64,000 bases of DNA from Naematelia aurantialba (taxonomy: Eukaryota; Basidiomycota; Tremellomycetes; Tremellales; Naemateliaceae). Position 1 is the stretch's first letter. Each line of letters starts with the position of its first letter. The stretch covers positions 1,736,501-1,800,500 of the forward strand of contig JAKFAO010000002.1 in NCBI GenBank assembly GCA_021527695.1. The letters are read 5' to 3'. This document shows, piece after piece, positions 22,383 through 33,020 of the stretch. The notes under the pieces are model-generated. The model did not search any database and was not told the DNA's origin. It saw only the letters and a program-made list of their open reading frames with translations. The translations under genes were made by a program, and so were the position numbers.

Positions 22383-24273
22383 TCATGGCTGAGTGTGGAC
22401 CGCGCCTTTTGGAGCGGGGATTTGGAGAAGCTTTTCCTCATCTGCATGCAGCCAGGCTCCAGCGACCGCCTTGCTGACACTCAACAGCCGCTGGTCCTCG
22501 TATCTATTGTGAATCAGCAGCGTTTCGATAGCCGCGCAGACTAGACTCGCCTGGGTGCAACAAGAGTCAGGCCGATTGGCATGCCATTTTCACTGGCGAA
22601 TCCCGGTACGTTGACACAGGGGACATGTAGCGCGGTCCACATAGAGCAAAACCGGGCATCACCGGTCTTCTCAATACCCATCCAAGCTTCGCCGGGTACA
22701 CTAGGAGTGACCAGTGCATCGTACTGTCCTGCGATGGCATCGATCTCAGGTCGGAGGGCGGCAATGGCGTCGTAGGCTGCCAGTTGAGTCTTGCGCGAGA
22801 TGCCCGATCGGTTCTCCACGTGTCCGACCAGCCCGTCGTCCATCTGCTCCTTGCCCATCATGTACTCTGACAGGAAGTTGACTCGGCCCTCGCCGTTCAT
22901 AATGTGCAGATGCCGGTGACCACCAATCGTGTCGAACTCGTCAGGGAGCTCGATGTCCACCACGGTCGCGCCGGCGTCCTTGAGGAGCTTCTTCGACTTG
23001 TCCCACGCGGCGATCAGCTCGGGTGATGGACCGGACCCAGCGTCCCACTGGTTCGTCTTGACGTATGCGAATTTGCACTCGGACAGGGGCTTCGGTACGG
23101 GAGGGGGTGGCACGTCGTCCTCGACGCGGAAGACCTTGGCGAGCAGCTCCAGGTCAGTGACGGATCGGGCATACAGGCCGAGCGTGTCGAGGGTGATGGA
23201 GTAGATTTTCAGCCCTTCACGCGAGATAGCACCCCAACTGATCAAGTGGGTCAGCTTGATCCTCAGCCCTGTACAGTCGCAGGATGTCCTCCGCAAACAA
23301 TGTGGCCGAAGCTTTCTCCCCGAGGCTGCTCTCTCCCTCTCCTGGACATCGTGTAGTCCACCTTGTACTCACGTGGGCTTCATCGCGAAGATACCGTTGT
23401 AACTTCCGGGCCTAATCGTGCTTCCTAGCTGCAGTCAGTCAGCAGTCCTGCATGTTCAGAAAAGCGGTTCACCTCCAGTTTGTGTCCCGAAAGCAATGTG
23501 GCATTGCCAGTCGCCTACGGCTGCGCCTGAGCCGGACGACGACCCACCAGGGGTACGGCGCTGGTCGTAGGCATTGCAGGCAGGTGGACCTTTGATGGTG
23601 GCGGCAAACTCGGTTGTGTGCTATTATCCCAAGCATGGTAGTCCAGCCAGAAGAAGGGCAACGAGGGAAGAAATGATGGGAGAAGTAAGTCGTGAGATGG
23701 AACGAGCCGTTCAGCCGAATGAAGGGAGGGTTACAAGGAGATGGGGAAACCAGCGGCCACGAGACGAAAAATCAGCAGCGATTGTAGGAGATGATAGACA
23801 GGAAACGCACCGTCTTGCCATAGACCAGAGCTCCCGCTGCTCGACAGACCGCGACAGGACCGGCATCGATCCCGGGCTTACTGCCCTGGTACAAAGGCGA
23901 GTTGTGCTGTGTCGGCATGTCTACCCTGAAATCAGCTCCTTTCCCCATTGAAGCAGCTCAAGTCGTACCCTTTGTGTCTACCGCGTGTCAGCTGTGGCAA
24001 GCACCCCTATGTGGACTGCGACGTACTGATCATGTCCTTGACACCGAGCATCACCCCGTGCAGCGGGCCACGTTCTGCCGGGGGAATGGCGTCGAGTCGA
24101 GCTGCCTCGCTGAGGATCAGATCACGGTCCACCCATGCCCAGGCGTGGACGAGCGGGTCCCGCTCGTCGTATCGCGCCAAATGGTCTTTCGCGACTTGCG
24201 TCACAGTGAGCTTGCCAGCCGCGACAAGAGCCACCGTCTCCGAGGCTGTGAGGTAGTTGGCAGGGAGGGACAT
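22383..24273 (-). CDS. Amidase (amidase-signature family, acetamidase/FAAH-like)
   Basis: Hydrolyses an amide; the substrate is not predictable. It starts MSLPANYLTASETVALV. The AS-family landmarks are present in order: LHGVMLGVKDMI with the catalytic Lys, the glycine/serine signature region near 23550, FGTQTGG with the catalytic cis-Ser region, and YNGIFAMKPTWGAISREG. The C-terminal half has ITLDTLGLYARSVTDLELLA and VPCVNVPGFASENGMPIGLT. The open frame hits TAG at 22541, but a 47-base GC-AG intron (22550-22504) restores RYEDQRLLSVSKAVAGAWL and the normal family C-terminus, ending HTQP. Several GT-AG introns lie upstream. No secretion signal is seen, so it is probably cytosolic. Confidence 0.88.
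22504..22550 (-). other. GC-AG intron in the amidase gene
   Basis: Minus-strand donor AG/GCGAGT, acceptor ACAATAG. Splicing turns APRRV-stop into APRYEDQRLL, the expected end of the amidase fold. No GT donor gives the same junction. Confidence 0.75.
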
Positions 24274-24472
24274 GCCGGCGATTACGTGGACTCGGGCAGC
24301 AGAGCGATTCACAGAGATGAGTGTGATGACCGAGGAGGTGAATCCTGCCTGGAATCGTGTTTGTAAAGAGAATGGAGATTGGGGAAGGTCTATAGAATGG
24401 GATTTCGGAAGACAGCGACAACGCCATTGATATCGGAAGCTGCTTCCGACACTGGGTGCCTGAATTTTGGTC

Positions 24473-25794
24473 TCAAAGTGTCGGTGTTTGCTGCCGACGG
24501 GGGAGCGCCATGGGGACACATTCAGATATGCATGGTGTACACACACGGACGATAGAAGAGAGAGTGGAGGCGAGGGGCATAACAGAGTACAGCAGGGAAA
24601 GCGAGGAGACGAAGTGTGCTCTGCGGCCTCCCGCGATTATAGGTAGGGCGCAGTGTACACGGTTATAGCCGCTTCTCTGTTTACACATCAGCTCGAGTCC
24701 GCAACGTAGCACCACAGCTGACTTGACATAATTGCGCCATCCCTGTCCAGGCAATCATCAGCTTGTCAGATCACCAGTGGCAGTCGCTTGACTCACAGGA
24801 TACTGAGCTCTTGCCCAAAGAACGATCCGGTCCCCCGGTTTGGCCATGCTAACAAACGGGTGGTCGCCTTCCAGTACATTTTTGTGCGCTTTATAGTACT
24901 GCCCAGCTACATCCCTTAGCTGTGCTTCCCAGCAGATCTCGAAAAGGGGCTCACCATGAACGTTGTACTGGATGGCAGTCCGAGAGTCCGGTACTTGCTT
25001 TCCGTCCCGTAGGAGAGATAGCTCAAACCAGGAATACGACTGTTCGTATGTACCTGCCGATAGATCAGCGGTTGCTAGCTTCAGGATGTTGACCGAAGCG
25101 GCTGACCGTAGTACTCAGCGAAACTGCTCCACCCTTGATCTTTAGACAGGGTGTCAACGACCACCCGCCTCAATCTTCCCGTCCAAGCAGGTTTGCTTGT
25201 CGCCGTATCCTCGCCTACTTCTTCCTTCACACGTTCTGGCGATGATCTACCGCTCGAGCTTTCATCGTCGGACGCCTGGTTGTCATGGGCAGAAGGCTCG
25301 ATGCAGCCGATTGGCGATGAGACGAGATACCACACCTCCCCCTCCCTTTCCTTGAGACCATCTTCCTGTCTGTTTGCCAGGGCTTCGCGCTCTTCTCTCA
25401 CTTCCTCCTCCTGTCCTCCGAGCCATTGCATGACCAGCTGTGGCCCTGGAACCGCACTTACTCGGGGACTGACCGCCCCAGCCACCAACGTGACTGGACG
25501 CCTGGACGTCCTGCGACATGCAGGCCATATCTCGGCCATGTCGAGTATTTGATACAAGATCTCCGGGTGTAAGTTTGGAAGGTGTGGCGGCGATTGCAAT
25601 TCAGCGACAATGTCTAGGATATCGTCGGGAAACGGTGGGAGGTGGTCATGGGTCAGGTCTCGCGTAGTGATAGGGAGAAAGTAAGAAATCAGAGAGCGCG
25701 ATGTCGTGCGTGGACGGTCGAGCCGGGATGCGGCTTGGCGCGTGGAGGGTTCCGTGGCAGGCGCGGCAGCAGGACTGGAGGCTGCAGAGCCCAT
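24473..25794 (-). CDS. F-box-like fungal protein with predicted N-myristoylation
   Basis: The N-terminus MGSAASSP fits the myristoylation consensus (Gly2, Ser6). A segment LPNLHPEILYQILDMAEIWP resembles an F-box helix. A linker rich in Glu, Ser and Pro follows. After the first intron the protein continues TYEQSYSWFELSLLRDGK, then QYYKAHKNVLEGDHPFVSMA and the fungal motif PGDRIVLWARAQYPGWRNYV, which recurs in many uncharacterised fungal proteins. Four exons are supported. The exact C-terminus is uncertain: after CGLELM the frame stays open to 24473 with sequence that looks less conserved, so a small last intron may be missed. Function unknown; an SCF adaptor or membrane-anchored role is possible. 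Confidence 0.6.
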
Positions 25795-26009
25795 GGTGCT
25801 GCCTTGCTGGTCAGGCGACTACTCCTGTCCACGACAATGGCGCATCCACAAAGCGAAGAGTTCGAGATGGAACAGATGGCAGCGCTGGAGGTCTGAGCGA
25901 AGTGTTTAGCCGAGGTTTATACGGGACGTAAACTCGACGTTTGATGATTTCGATAAACTGTGTGAGCTGTAGACAAAGTCTGCACTCGTAGAGAGAGTCC
26001 AGGAGCAAG

Positions 26010-28104
26010 ATGGCTCCACAAGGACAGGCATTTGATATCTGTAAGTTGGCGTCTTCAGTAGCCCCCGGCTCGGCTGACCAGTCCAGCAAAACCACGTTTT
26101 GATCTATCAACATACAGTATGTCAAGGAACGTTGTGGCATACGTATCGTACCGAACGCGATAAACTGATCTGGTAACGATAGGCGGGAGACTAGCATATT
26201 TCTACTCGACCACGTCGCCATTGACCCTGCTTGCGAGCTCGGCGGAGCTCGAGAATGCACAGCAGACTGTCAAGCACTTTGAGGGATTGATCAAGGAGTC
26301 TGGGCGGCAGGGGTGTTGGGTGGACAAGTCGCAAAAGGAGCTGTACGACAAGAGCAAACAGCGTGAGCACCTTGCAACTCCCTTTTTCTCTTCATCTGTA
26401 TCTTGTAGTGCTGAGGCCAGGAATTCCATCTGCAAGTGGTCAACTCGTCGATACATCCTGATACAGGCAAGCCGGTACCTCTGCCATTTCGCATGTCGGC
26501 CTTTGTGCCTACAAACTTGATGTGCGCTGCTGTTCGCGTCGTTCATGCAGGAACATGTACTAACGGCGATGACAGAATATGTGCGGGGATGCTCATGCCC
26601 AACCCAAGTCTCCGGAGCGTCATTTTCTGGCAGTGGGCGAATCAGACTCTCAACGTTGCCGTGCGTACTTTCCAGGCTGGTGGGGCCATCCTCGCAGTTC
26701 TCGGCGCGGTCGTCGTGCACGGATGGCTGACCGTCAATAGGTCAATTTCAGCAACGCTAACAAATCGATTGAGATGACCCCTCAAGAGATTGGCACTGGT
26801 CAGTCGCCGTTGAAGCATATGCTGCGCCGTTGCCCGTTGTCACGAAACCCCCCGCTTGTCCATTGTCAAGCAATAGTCTTTTCTTTTCGGCCGCACACTT
26901 TCCCCTTTCTCGCTGCTCTTGCATGAGGCATCAAACGTAATGGACTGATGACCTGACGATGTGACCAGCCTACGTCGCAGCGACATTCACTTCCGTCTTG
27001 CTCGCCGTGTCGTTGACACGCCTCGTACCCCGCCTACCCGTGTCTAAGGCTTCCAAGGACATCATGGCTAAGCTCGTCCCATTCGCCAGCGTGGCCAGCG
27101 CGGGTATCGTCAAGTGCGTCCGTCCTTCTCCACACTGTCTCCTTTACTGACGGATCGTGCTCGTCTCTTTCCTTGTATTCTTTGCATCCATTTCACCCAT
27201 CCCCGTCTCATCCGGCATCGGCGATACTCGTTTCCTGCTGTTGTCGGTACTCGTTCCCTGCTGGCTGGACACACAAACAGCATATCCTGCATCCGGTGGA
27301 AGGAGATCCGCGACGGTATAGAGGTATACAAGTTCACGCAGGATCCAATCGACGGCCATGAGGAACGACATGTGCTGGGCACGAGTCCCAAGGCAGGTCA
27401 GCTGGCCGTTGCGCAGTCGGCTGCGTCTAGGGTCTTTACCAACGTGTAGGTTTTATCCGCACCTCCCTAGTCCGTCCCAGTCCCTCTCTCGTCCTTCCTA
27501 ATCCTTCCCAGTCCTTCCCAGTCCGTCCCAGTCCTTCCCAGTCCTTCCCAGTCCGTCCCAATCCGTACCCTTCCTAGTCTCTCCCTGGTCACTCTCACTG
27601 GAAGGTGTTGAACGTGACACTGTATGGGCACGCTGAACCTGTCGGTGAATAGACCCACCCTGATCATTCCTCCAATGCTCATGACCCTCCTCGAGAAACG
27701 GGGAGCGTTCGTCGGTCCTAGGGGCCGGTACATCTCGAACCTCGCCAATCTGACTTTCAGTACGTGCCCCATTTCTTCTCTTGCCCGTCCCCCTGTCCCA
27801 CCTCCATCCTACCCTCCCAATCCCTTGCGCAAACCGACTTGACCCGAACTCCACACACATACACACACAGTAGCGTTGCACGCTCGTAATGAGCTCTTCC
27901 CACTCGCAGTCAACTCTCCTCTCCTCCAGAATCCGTGGCTGCTTTGCAGCCAGTCGCTGATATCCCCCAGTCGGTCTCGCGCTCGGCCTCTTCCTGCCTC
28001 CCGCTATTGCATACTTCCCCCAGCGGGCCGCGACCGACCCAAAGAAGCTCGAGCCCGAGTTTAGAAAGTACGAAGGGCCAGTTTACTTCAACAAGGGCCT
28101 ATGA
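26010..28104 (+). CDS. Sideroflexin, mitochondrial inner-membrane serine transporter family
   Basis: Multi-pass mitochondrial protein (SFXN/Fsf1). It starts MAPQGQAFDISKPRFDLS and runs through YSGRLAYFYSTTSPLTLL, the signature IHPDTGKPVPLPFRMSAFVP, FWQWANQTLNVAVNFSNANK, and five hydrophobic segments, ending in FLPPAIAYFPQRAATDPKKL and KGL. At least eight introns interrupt the gene. The last runs from about 27763 to 27969; splicing it gives LTFIGLALGLFLPPAIAYFP, while unspliced frames lose this end. The HPDTG and FPQ motifs make the assignment firm. The intron near 27450-27650 carries a decamer repeat. Confidence 0.9.
27470..27570 (+). repeat. 10-bp minisatellite (GTCCTTCCCA) inside a sideroflexin intron
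   Basis: About ten copies of GTCCTTCCCA with GTCCGTCCCA variants, wholly inside the GT-AG intron that separates FTNV from PTLIIPP. Confidence 0.85.
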
Positions 28105-28432
28105 GCATCAAACTGCCTTGCTACCTTCGATACGTGACGTGCCGCTGCGGCCACAGGCCACATGCGGCCGTTGCTAGGTTCTCGGGCACTGCGGAGCTGC
28201 AAGATCAGTAGAAGCGTCTGATAGCCATCTGCATATGCATCTATAATATGCCATATGAGCATATGAGCATTGGCATATGGGCAAGCGTTCTGTATGATCT
28301 TCCTCCTGTTCATGTTCTCAACCTGCACCATAGCCACGCGAATCAATGATGTCAACGATCAGTATATGCTTCACTAATCGCGGCCACTCGTGCTCAAGCC
28401 ATCCGCGATCCGTGTGTTCGTCAATAAACTTG
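28105..28432. terminator. Convergent 3' region between sideroflexin and HOM6
   Basis: AT-richer than its surroundings, with four CATATG palindromes between about 28233 and 28275. It presumably contains the 3' UTRs and poly(A) signals of both convergent genes. No ORF of interest. Confidence 0.4.
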
Positions 28433-29897
28433 CTACGGTCGTGCAGTGCGCAGCCTTTCGTGGATTTTGATCATATCCGACTTGGCTAGGTCAGCATGAC
28501 CGCCCCGTGCACCACCAGTTTGTGAAACGACGCTCACCGTAACACCCATGGCAGTGACGTCTGCGCCCGCACCCGCGCCCTGAATAACGAGTGGTCGAGG
28601 GGAGTACCTGGTCGAGTCTGATCAGCTATATGGGAAGAAGACGGCGGACCGCTCACCGCTTGGTGTGGAACGAGATGATATTGTCTGAGCCCTTCAAAGC
28701 AGTGGCGAATGCGTGGTCCTTCGGGTACCTAGCGTCGTCAGTACCTCTTCCCGTTCTGTGCTGTCCACACCACGTGCAGGGGCAGCAGTGCAGCAGTGCT
28801 GTAGTCGGATTGAAAAGTGGTCTCATGCACGCACTTGCCAAGCTTGGCCTCGACCTTGCCCTCCTTCAGATCCACCACCCCAACGTAGCGCACCACCATG
28901 CCCTCCTGCTCAGCGTCCGCGCGGATGGCGTCAAAGTATGCATCCCCTTTGTCCAGCGAGGCCAGGTACTCTTCCTTGGTGGTTACGTCTGCGAGCACAT
29001 CGGGGACGAGCGACTGTGTAGGCACCGAAGCGTAGCCTTGTGGCAGGCTGGGCGAGGAGGGAATGAGTCGTGAGAGGATGGTCAGTTTGCGGGCTACGTC
29101 GGTTCCCGAGAGGTCGTCGCGGGGGTCGGGCTCCTGCGGGCTTGTCAGTAATGTGAATCGAAAGATTGAAAGGCCAAAGTCGCAGTGAAGATTGAGAGCG
29201 GGAGGAAGGAAGGAAGGGAAGAAACAAGAAGGGCGAGAGGAACGGAGAGACGGAGCGCTCGACCTACAGTGTACCCGTTGTCCTTGGCGATCTTGACCAC
29301 TTCCGAGAACTTGACGTTCCCGCCCTCAGGCTTGCTGAACTCATTGAAGATGTAGCTCAGCGTACCCGAAAACACTCCCTCGATTTTCTCCACCTCGTCT
29401 CCCGTGTCCACGAGATCTCGAAGGGTAGACAAGATAGGCAGGCCGGCACCGACCGTCGACTCGCCGTACATCAGCGGCGAGTGGTTCGGATAGCTAGCAT
29501 CCTGGATGGCACGGTACAGCGCCTCGTCGCCTGAGAGCCCCTTCTTGTTGGGTGTGACGATGTTGACGCCCATACCGAGGATCTGGGGGTACAGCGCCGG
29601 TACGGCGTCGGACCCCGTAGCGTCGATCAGGATGCCGGGAGCATCAGGGTGCCGTGACAGCACAGACACGATAGACGGGACGTCAAGCGGGACTCCGTGC
29701 TTCTCGAGAATCGGGAGGTAGTTGATGGGCGTGATGGCTGCGGCCGGGAGGGGGAGAGACAGCGAGAGGCGCGAGTTGGCAATGAGGACGAGGGAGAAGC
29801 GGCCCGACAGAGGAGGGGACAGCAGCTGCGAGAGCACGGCTCTTCCCACGCCGCCCAGCCCGAGCAATGCTACCGGTACAGGACGTGCAAAGGACAT
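28433..29897 (-). CDS. HOM6: Homoserine dehydrogenase
   Basis: NAD(P)H-dependent reduction of aspartate semialdehyde to homoserine, in the threonine/methionine pathway. It starts MSFARPVPVALLGLGGVG with the Rossmann GLGGVG motif. It then has ATGSDAVPALYPQILGMGVN, VTPNKKGLSGD (catalytic Lys region), YGESTVGAGLPILSTLRDL, EGVFSGTLSYIFNEFS and [20 protein letters not shown], the diagnostic homoserine dehydrogenase block. The C-terminus has SFHTKRYSPRPLVIQGAGAG. The last intron (GTGAGC donor, acceptor CCAAG at 28481) gives MGVTSDMIKIHERL, matching the family end. An in-frame upstream extension exists but has no conservation value. It is head-to-head with SOM1. Confidence 0.93.
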
Positions 29898-30056
29898 CTT
29901 GGCAGTCGAACTTGGATGTAATCGTCGATGCAAAGACGGCAAACGCTCGAGACACTTTTTCGAACCGGCCTTGGAGCCCCGGACAAGCGAGTCGTTTCTT
30001 ACGACTGTTTTCTTGAACCATCCTCCCCCGCCTTGAAGCATCGATTCCTCGAGTAG
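29898..30056. promoter_or_regulatory. 159-bp bidirectional promoter HOM6/SOM1
   Basis: Only 159 bases separate the two start codons, so the two genes must share regulatory sequence or overlap in their leaders. Confidence 0.55.
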
Positions 30057-30343
30057 ATGCCGCCCGCTCACCCTGCCAGGGACAGCGGGCAGGGGGACTG
30101 TACCATCTTTGCTCTCACGCAATACGAGTGTGCCCCAGTCTCGAACAGAGTTCGCTGTTTCCCTCTCGAGCGGATCTTTCGAAAGTGAGTTACCTGGTCC
30201 TTACCTCGGCGACTCTGACTGATGATTCTCTTAGATGTGGGCGGGGTCCAGTGGTCGAGATCACCAACCTCCTGCCCGATGCGGATGAAAAGACTGGAGA
30301 GCGTACGATGAGGTCGGACGACCCGGTATTAACGTGCGTCTGA
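30057..30343 (+). CDS. SOM1: Som1-like subunit of the mitochondrial inner membrane peptidase
   Basis: Very small protein (78 aa) from two exons, 30057-30184 and 30235-30343, split by a 50-base intron. It opens MPPAHPARDSGQGDC, followed by IFALTQYEC, RVRCFPLERIFRKC and GRGPVVEITNLLPD. The four-cysteine pattern, LTQYEC, and C-x-P-x-x-R-x-FR-x-C followed by VE[IV]T are the Som1 family pattern as I know it from yeast and filamentous fungi. Som1 assists Imp1/Imp2 in cleaving intermembrane-space sorting signals; the paired cysteines suggest import through the Mia40 route. The chosen ATG is the first in frame after a stop. The unspliced frame does not reveal it. Assignment is by pattern only. Confidence 0.75.
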
Positions 30344-31171
30344 GGTTCATCTGGTGATCGTTTGTTGTTGCTGATGCACCCGAAGAGCAACGGTGCCAGA
30401 CGGAAAGCAGTGGAAGGATATTCGTTGAGTTGCATTCTGGGATGTGTTTTAGGTGAGTGGGTTGTGTGTACGCTGGCCAATAGCGGTCGAGGCTGAGACT
30501 ACCAGACACTTAAATCTGCACAATTCCCCCAGATACCCAGCACACCCATACCCCTATACATGCATGCTTCCTGGAACATTGCAGTGGCCGTAGGACCATT
30601 ATCTCTGATCAGTCTGCCAAGACTCTTCTCACAGGGAGAAGACTTGTCGTATCTGCTGCCGGGACCTGCTGCCCCTCTGAGCGTCTTTCCCCCTGCTCTC
30701 ACTCTGCGGAAGTTTTCCGAAGAGTAACCTCCGTTCACGCTTCACAGGGTGGCACACACTTGCACTCTGCCTCTGGAAATCTTCCCGATGCTGACCCACA
30801 CTGTCAATAAGACTGCGGCCGCGTAACCTGTGCGGGGTAGAGAAGAGGCTACCAGTAGTCACGTTCTTTCCCTCCTCGCCTGTTATTGTTGGCTGTTTTC
30901 TTGCTTTTCACGCAATGCCCTTCTCGGTCTCCAGATGTCACCTGCCGGTCGAAGCATCATGCAGTGGATTTCATCTGATCCATGCAATCTTTGCGCAGAG
31001 AGCAGCCTGTGTTGCAACTCGCTCTCTGATTGTCTGTTTGCGACAGCGTTTTGGTGCCTGAGTCGGAAAGGCGGCAACCGGGCATCTTCTTGCCACTCGT
31101 CGTCGTCACGACATATCATTCAACCTTCCGCACGATTGACCTGGTACTGCTGGACTCCGCCAGTAAGATTC
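30344..31171. other. Intergenic, SOM1 to F-box gene
   Basis: Open frames run through 30830-31170 into the F-box ORF but lack conserved content and look like leader sequence. Nothing else is supported. Confidence 0.4.
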
Positions 31172-32051
31172 ATGCCTCAGCTATACTCCTTCCCCGGCGC
31201 ACCCACGCCGCTCGACTTGCCTTCTGCTCTGCTTGCGCTTGAGCCAGAGTTACTTACTGAGATACTCCTTTACCTGTCACCCGATGATCTGTGCACGTTG
31301 TCTCGGGCTGTGCCGGACTTTACTGGTATCGAAGAGGACGAGTATCTGAGGATGATATGGTTTTCCCAGGTGAGAGACATCTTGCATCCGTCAGTAGTTC
31401 ATTAAGAGGCTCATGCTTTTGTTAGACATTACCGGCTCGAGTTGGCTTTGCTTTGTTCTCACCTTTGAGAGGGCGGCCTGACCCGGACGAGCTGGTGAGT
31501 CATCATAGTGCTGTTGGGTGTCGAACGTGCTAGAGCATACAGGTGCGGAGGGGGACATTGCGAGGTATCGCGATCATCTCAGGGGTGCGTAGCAGGGGCT
31601 ACTGGTCTTCTGAATCTGTACGTCCCACGCTCCGGTTGTATACCCCACTGCGGCCAGCTGATCCATATTCTCCAACCAGGCCGTCCGTCTCTCACGGATC
31701 CACCAAACGCTGCATCTAGCACATGTACGGCGGACTCTTGGTGCTGCGTTGGCGCCATCTCATCGGCCCGGCGCGGCAGAGCTGTATCGCGCCCGCATCC
31801 TCCCTTCGCCCAGCATCAGTACGGCCCCACGAATTTCGGCCGGCGCGCATGTGTTGGCTAAGGCTCTCGAGAGGGACGAGGTCCGTCGTGCTCTCTTACG
31901 CGGTCTGGTGGGCGTGCGGACGATAGGCGAGGCAATCGAGCGATGGGGATGGGGACCGTTTGGCGGCGAGGGCGAACGTGTGAGATGGGCCGTGTGTCCT
32001 GGTATCAAAGAGAAGAGGATGTTCTGGGAGAGTCTGGCTGCCAAGGCATAA
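31172..32051 (+). CDS. F-box protein
   Basis: Four exons (31172-31369, 31426-31494, 31543-31584, 31680-32051) give 226 aa. The N-terminal third is an F-box: LEPELLTEILLYLSPDDLCT then LSRAVPDFTGIEEDEYLRMI. The rest has FALFSPLRGRPDPDEL, VRRGTLRGIAIISG, a Pro/Ser segment, and a C-terminal helical part EVRRALLRGLVGVRTIGEAI with GWGPFGGEGERVRW. No WD40 or leucine-rich repeats are visible, so the substrate-binding part is unassigned. Probably an SCF ubiquitin-ligase adaptor or an F-box-only protein. Each exon boundary keeps phase zero, which raises confidence in the model. Confidence 0.7.
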
Positions 32052-33020
32052 GAAACAACTTGCGGACCCACACTGGACGTGCGCGCCTCCATGCTTCAGC
32101 CTTGGCGTTGGGGGATTCGGGCCAAAGCAGTGATGAAAGGGTAACGCAGTCCGGCAAAGGACGCTCGGCCGGCAGTGGCAAGGGGTCACACCGCCGCAGA
32201 GGCCGACAAGTTCACCGTCGTCAAGCAGATGCCTTCCTCGCTGCACTCTGCAGTTTTACATGCTACTCCAATGTGCCATCATTGTCCCCTTGTACCTCCC
32301 ATATCTGTACATCGTGCATTATCGTGTGAACACATTTGTCCCCGACGACTGGATCAGGCGCGATTATTAGATATTCCGTCGTCCATCTGCTCTCGTGCTT
32401 TCCAACTCACTCTCTTGTCAAATCTCGCGCCATTCCCCGCCCAAACGGCCTAAAGGTCCGTTCCCACCAGAGGCACCGAGCGAACCATCCACGCTGTGTG
32501 CATAACCAGCTGGCCGAGGCCCTTGTCTTTCATAGCGACTGTCGCTCAACTTGAAGCGCAGTGTCCGATCGACGAACACTTTCCTTCTCCCTCCTTCCTC
32601 CCTCTCTCCGCTGTCCTCTGCCTTCTCTCCTCTCTCCTCTTGCCTCCTCTCATCTCTCCTCTGCCTCCTCTCATCTCTCCTCTGCCTCCTCTCATCTCTC
32701 CTCTGCCTCCTCTTCCTCTGTAGCCGCTACTTCCTATCACATTACCGAGGGCCTCCCTCCGACCCGCACACTACCGGCTAGTACGGAAACGACGCGGACG
32801 ACACGAGAGGCTCGGAAGACACGGAAACGAGCCGACTGACGAACGGACGTCCTGTGGGCAAAGCGCTGAGCCCTCCCTGTAGCCAAAGCATAGACCTCGC
32901 TTTGGGCTCTCGCATGAGACTAGCAGCCAAGAGTGGGACTGTGAGATTGTCCGATCCAAACGACTCGTAACGACTGTTCACCATTTTCACCTGCTGTTTG
33001 AGGGTGTATACTTTGGCAAG
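32052..33020. other. Intergenic, F-box gene 3' end and Ras promoter
   Basis: Strongly pyrimidine-rich from 32575 to 32720, including the 21-bp repeat listed next. Nothing coding is supported; long ORFs across it are products of the repeat. Confidence 0.45.
32641..32703 (+). repeat. Three perfect copies of a 21-bp pyrimidine repeat
   Basis: Unit TGCCTCCTCTCATCTCTCCTC, head to tail, with a fourth partial copy. It lies about 320 bases upstream of the Ras start within a CT-rich tract. Confidence 0.9.

Noticed and set aside
22541..22543. True stop codon of the amidase
   Set aside because: The protein would lack the conserved C-terminal strand and helix, which are present in phase after a GC-AG intron.
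29898..30122. N-terminal extension of homoserine dehydrogenase
   Set aside because: The frame is open upstream, but the protein family starts at the Rossmann motif; the extra sequence is low complexity and overlaps the SOM1 gene on the other strand.
32546..32839. Long repetitive ORFs on both strands in the CT tract
   Set aside because: They are translations of the 21-bp repeat with no conserved content.
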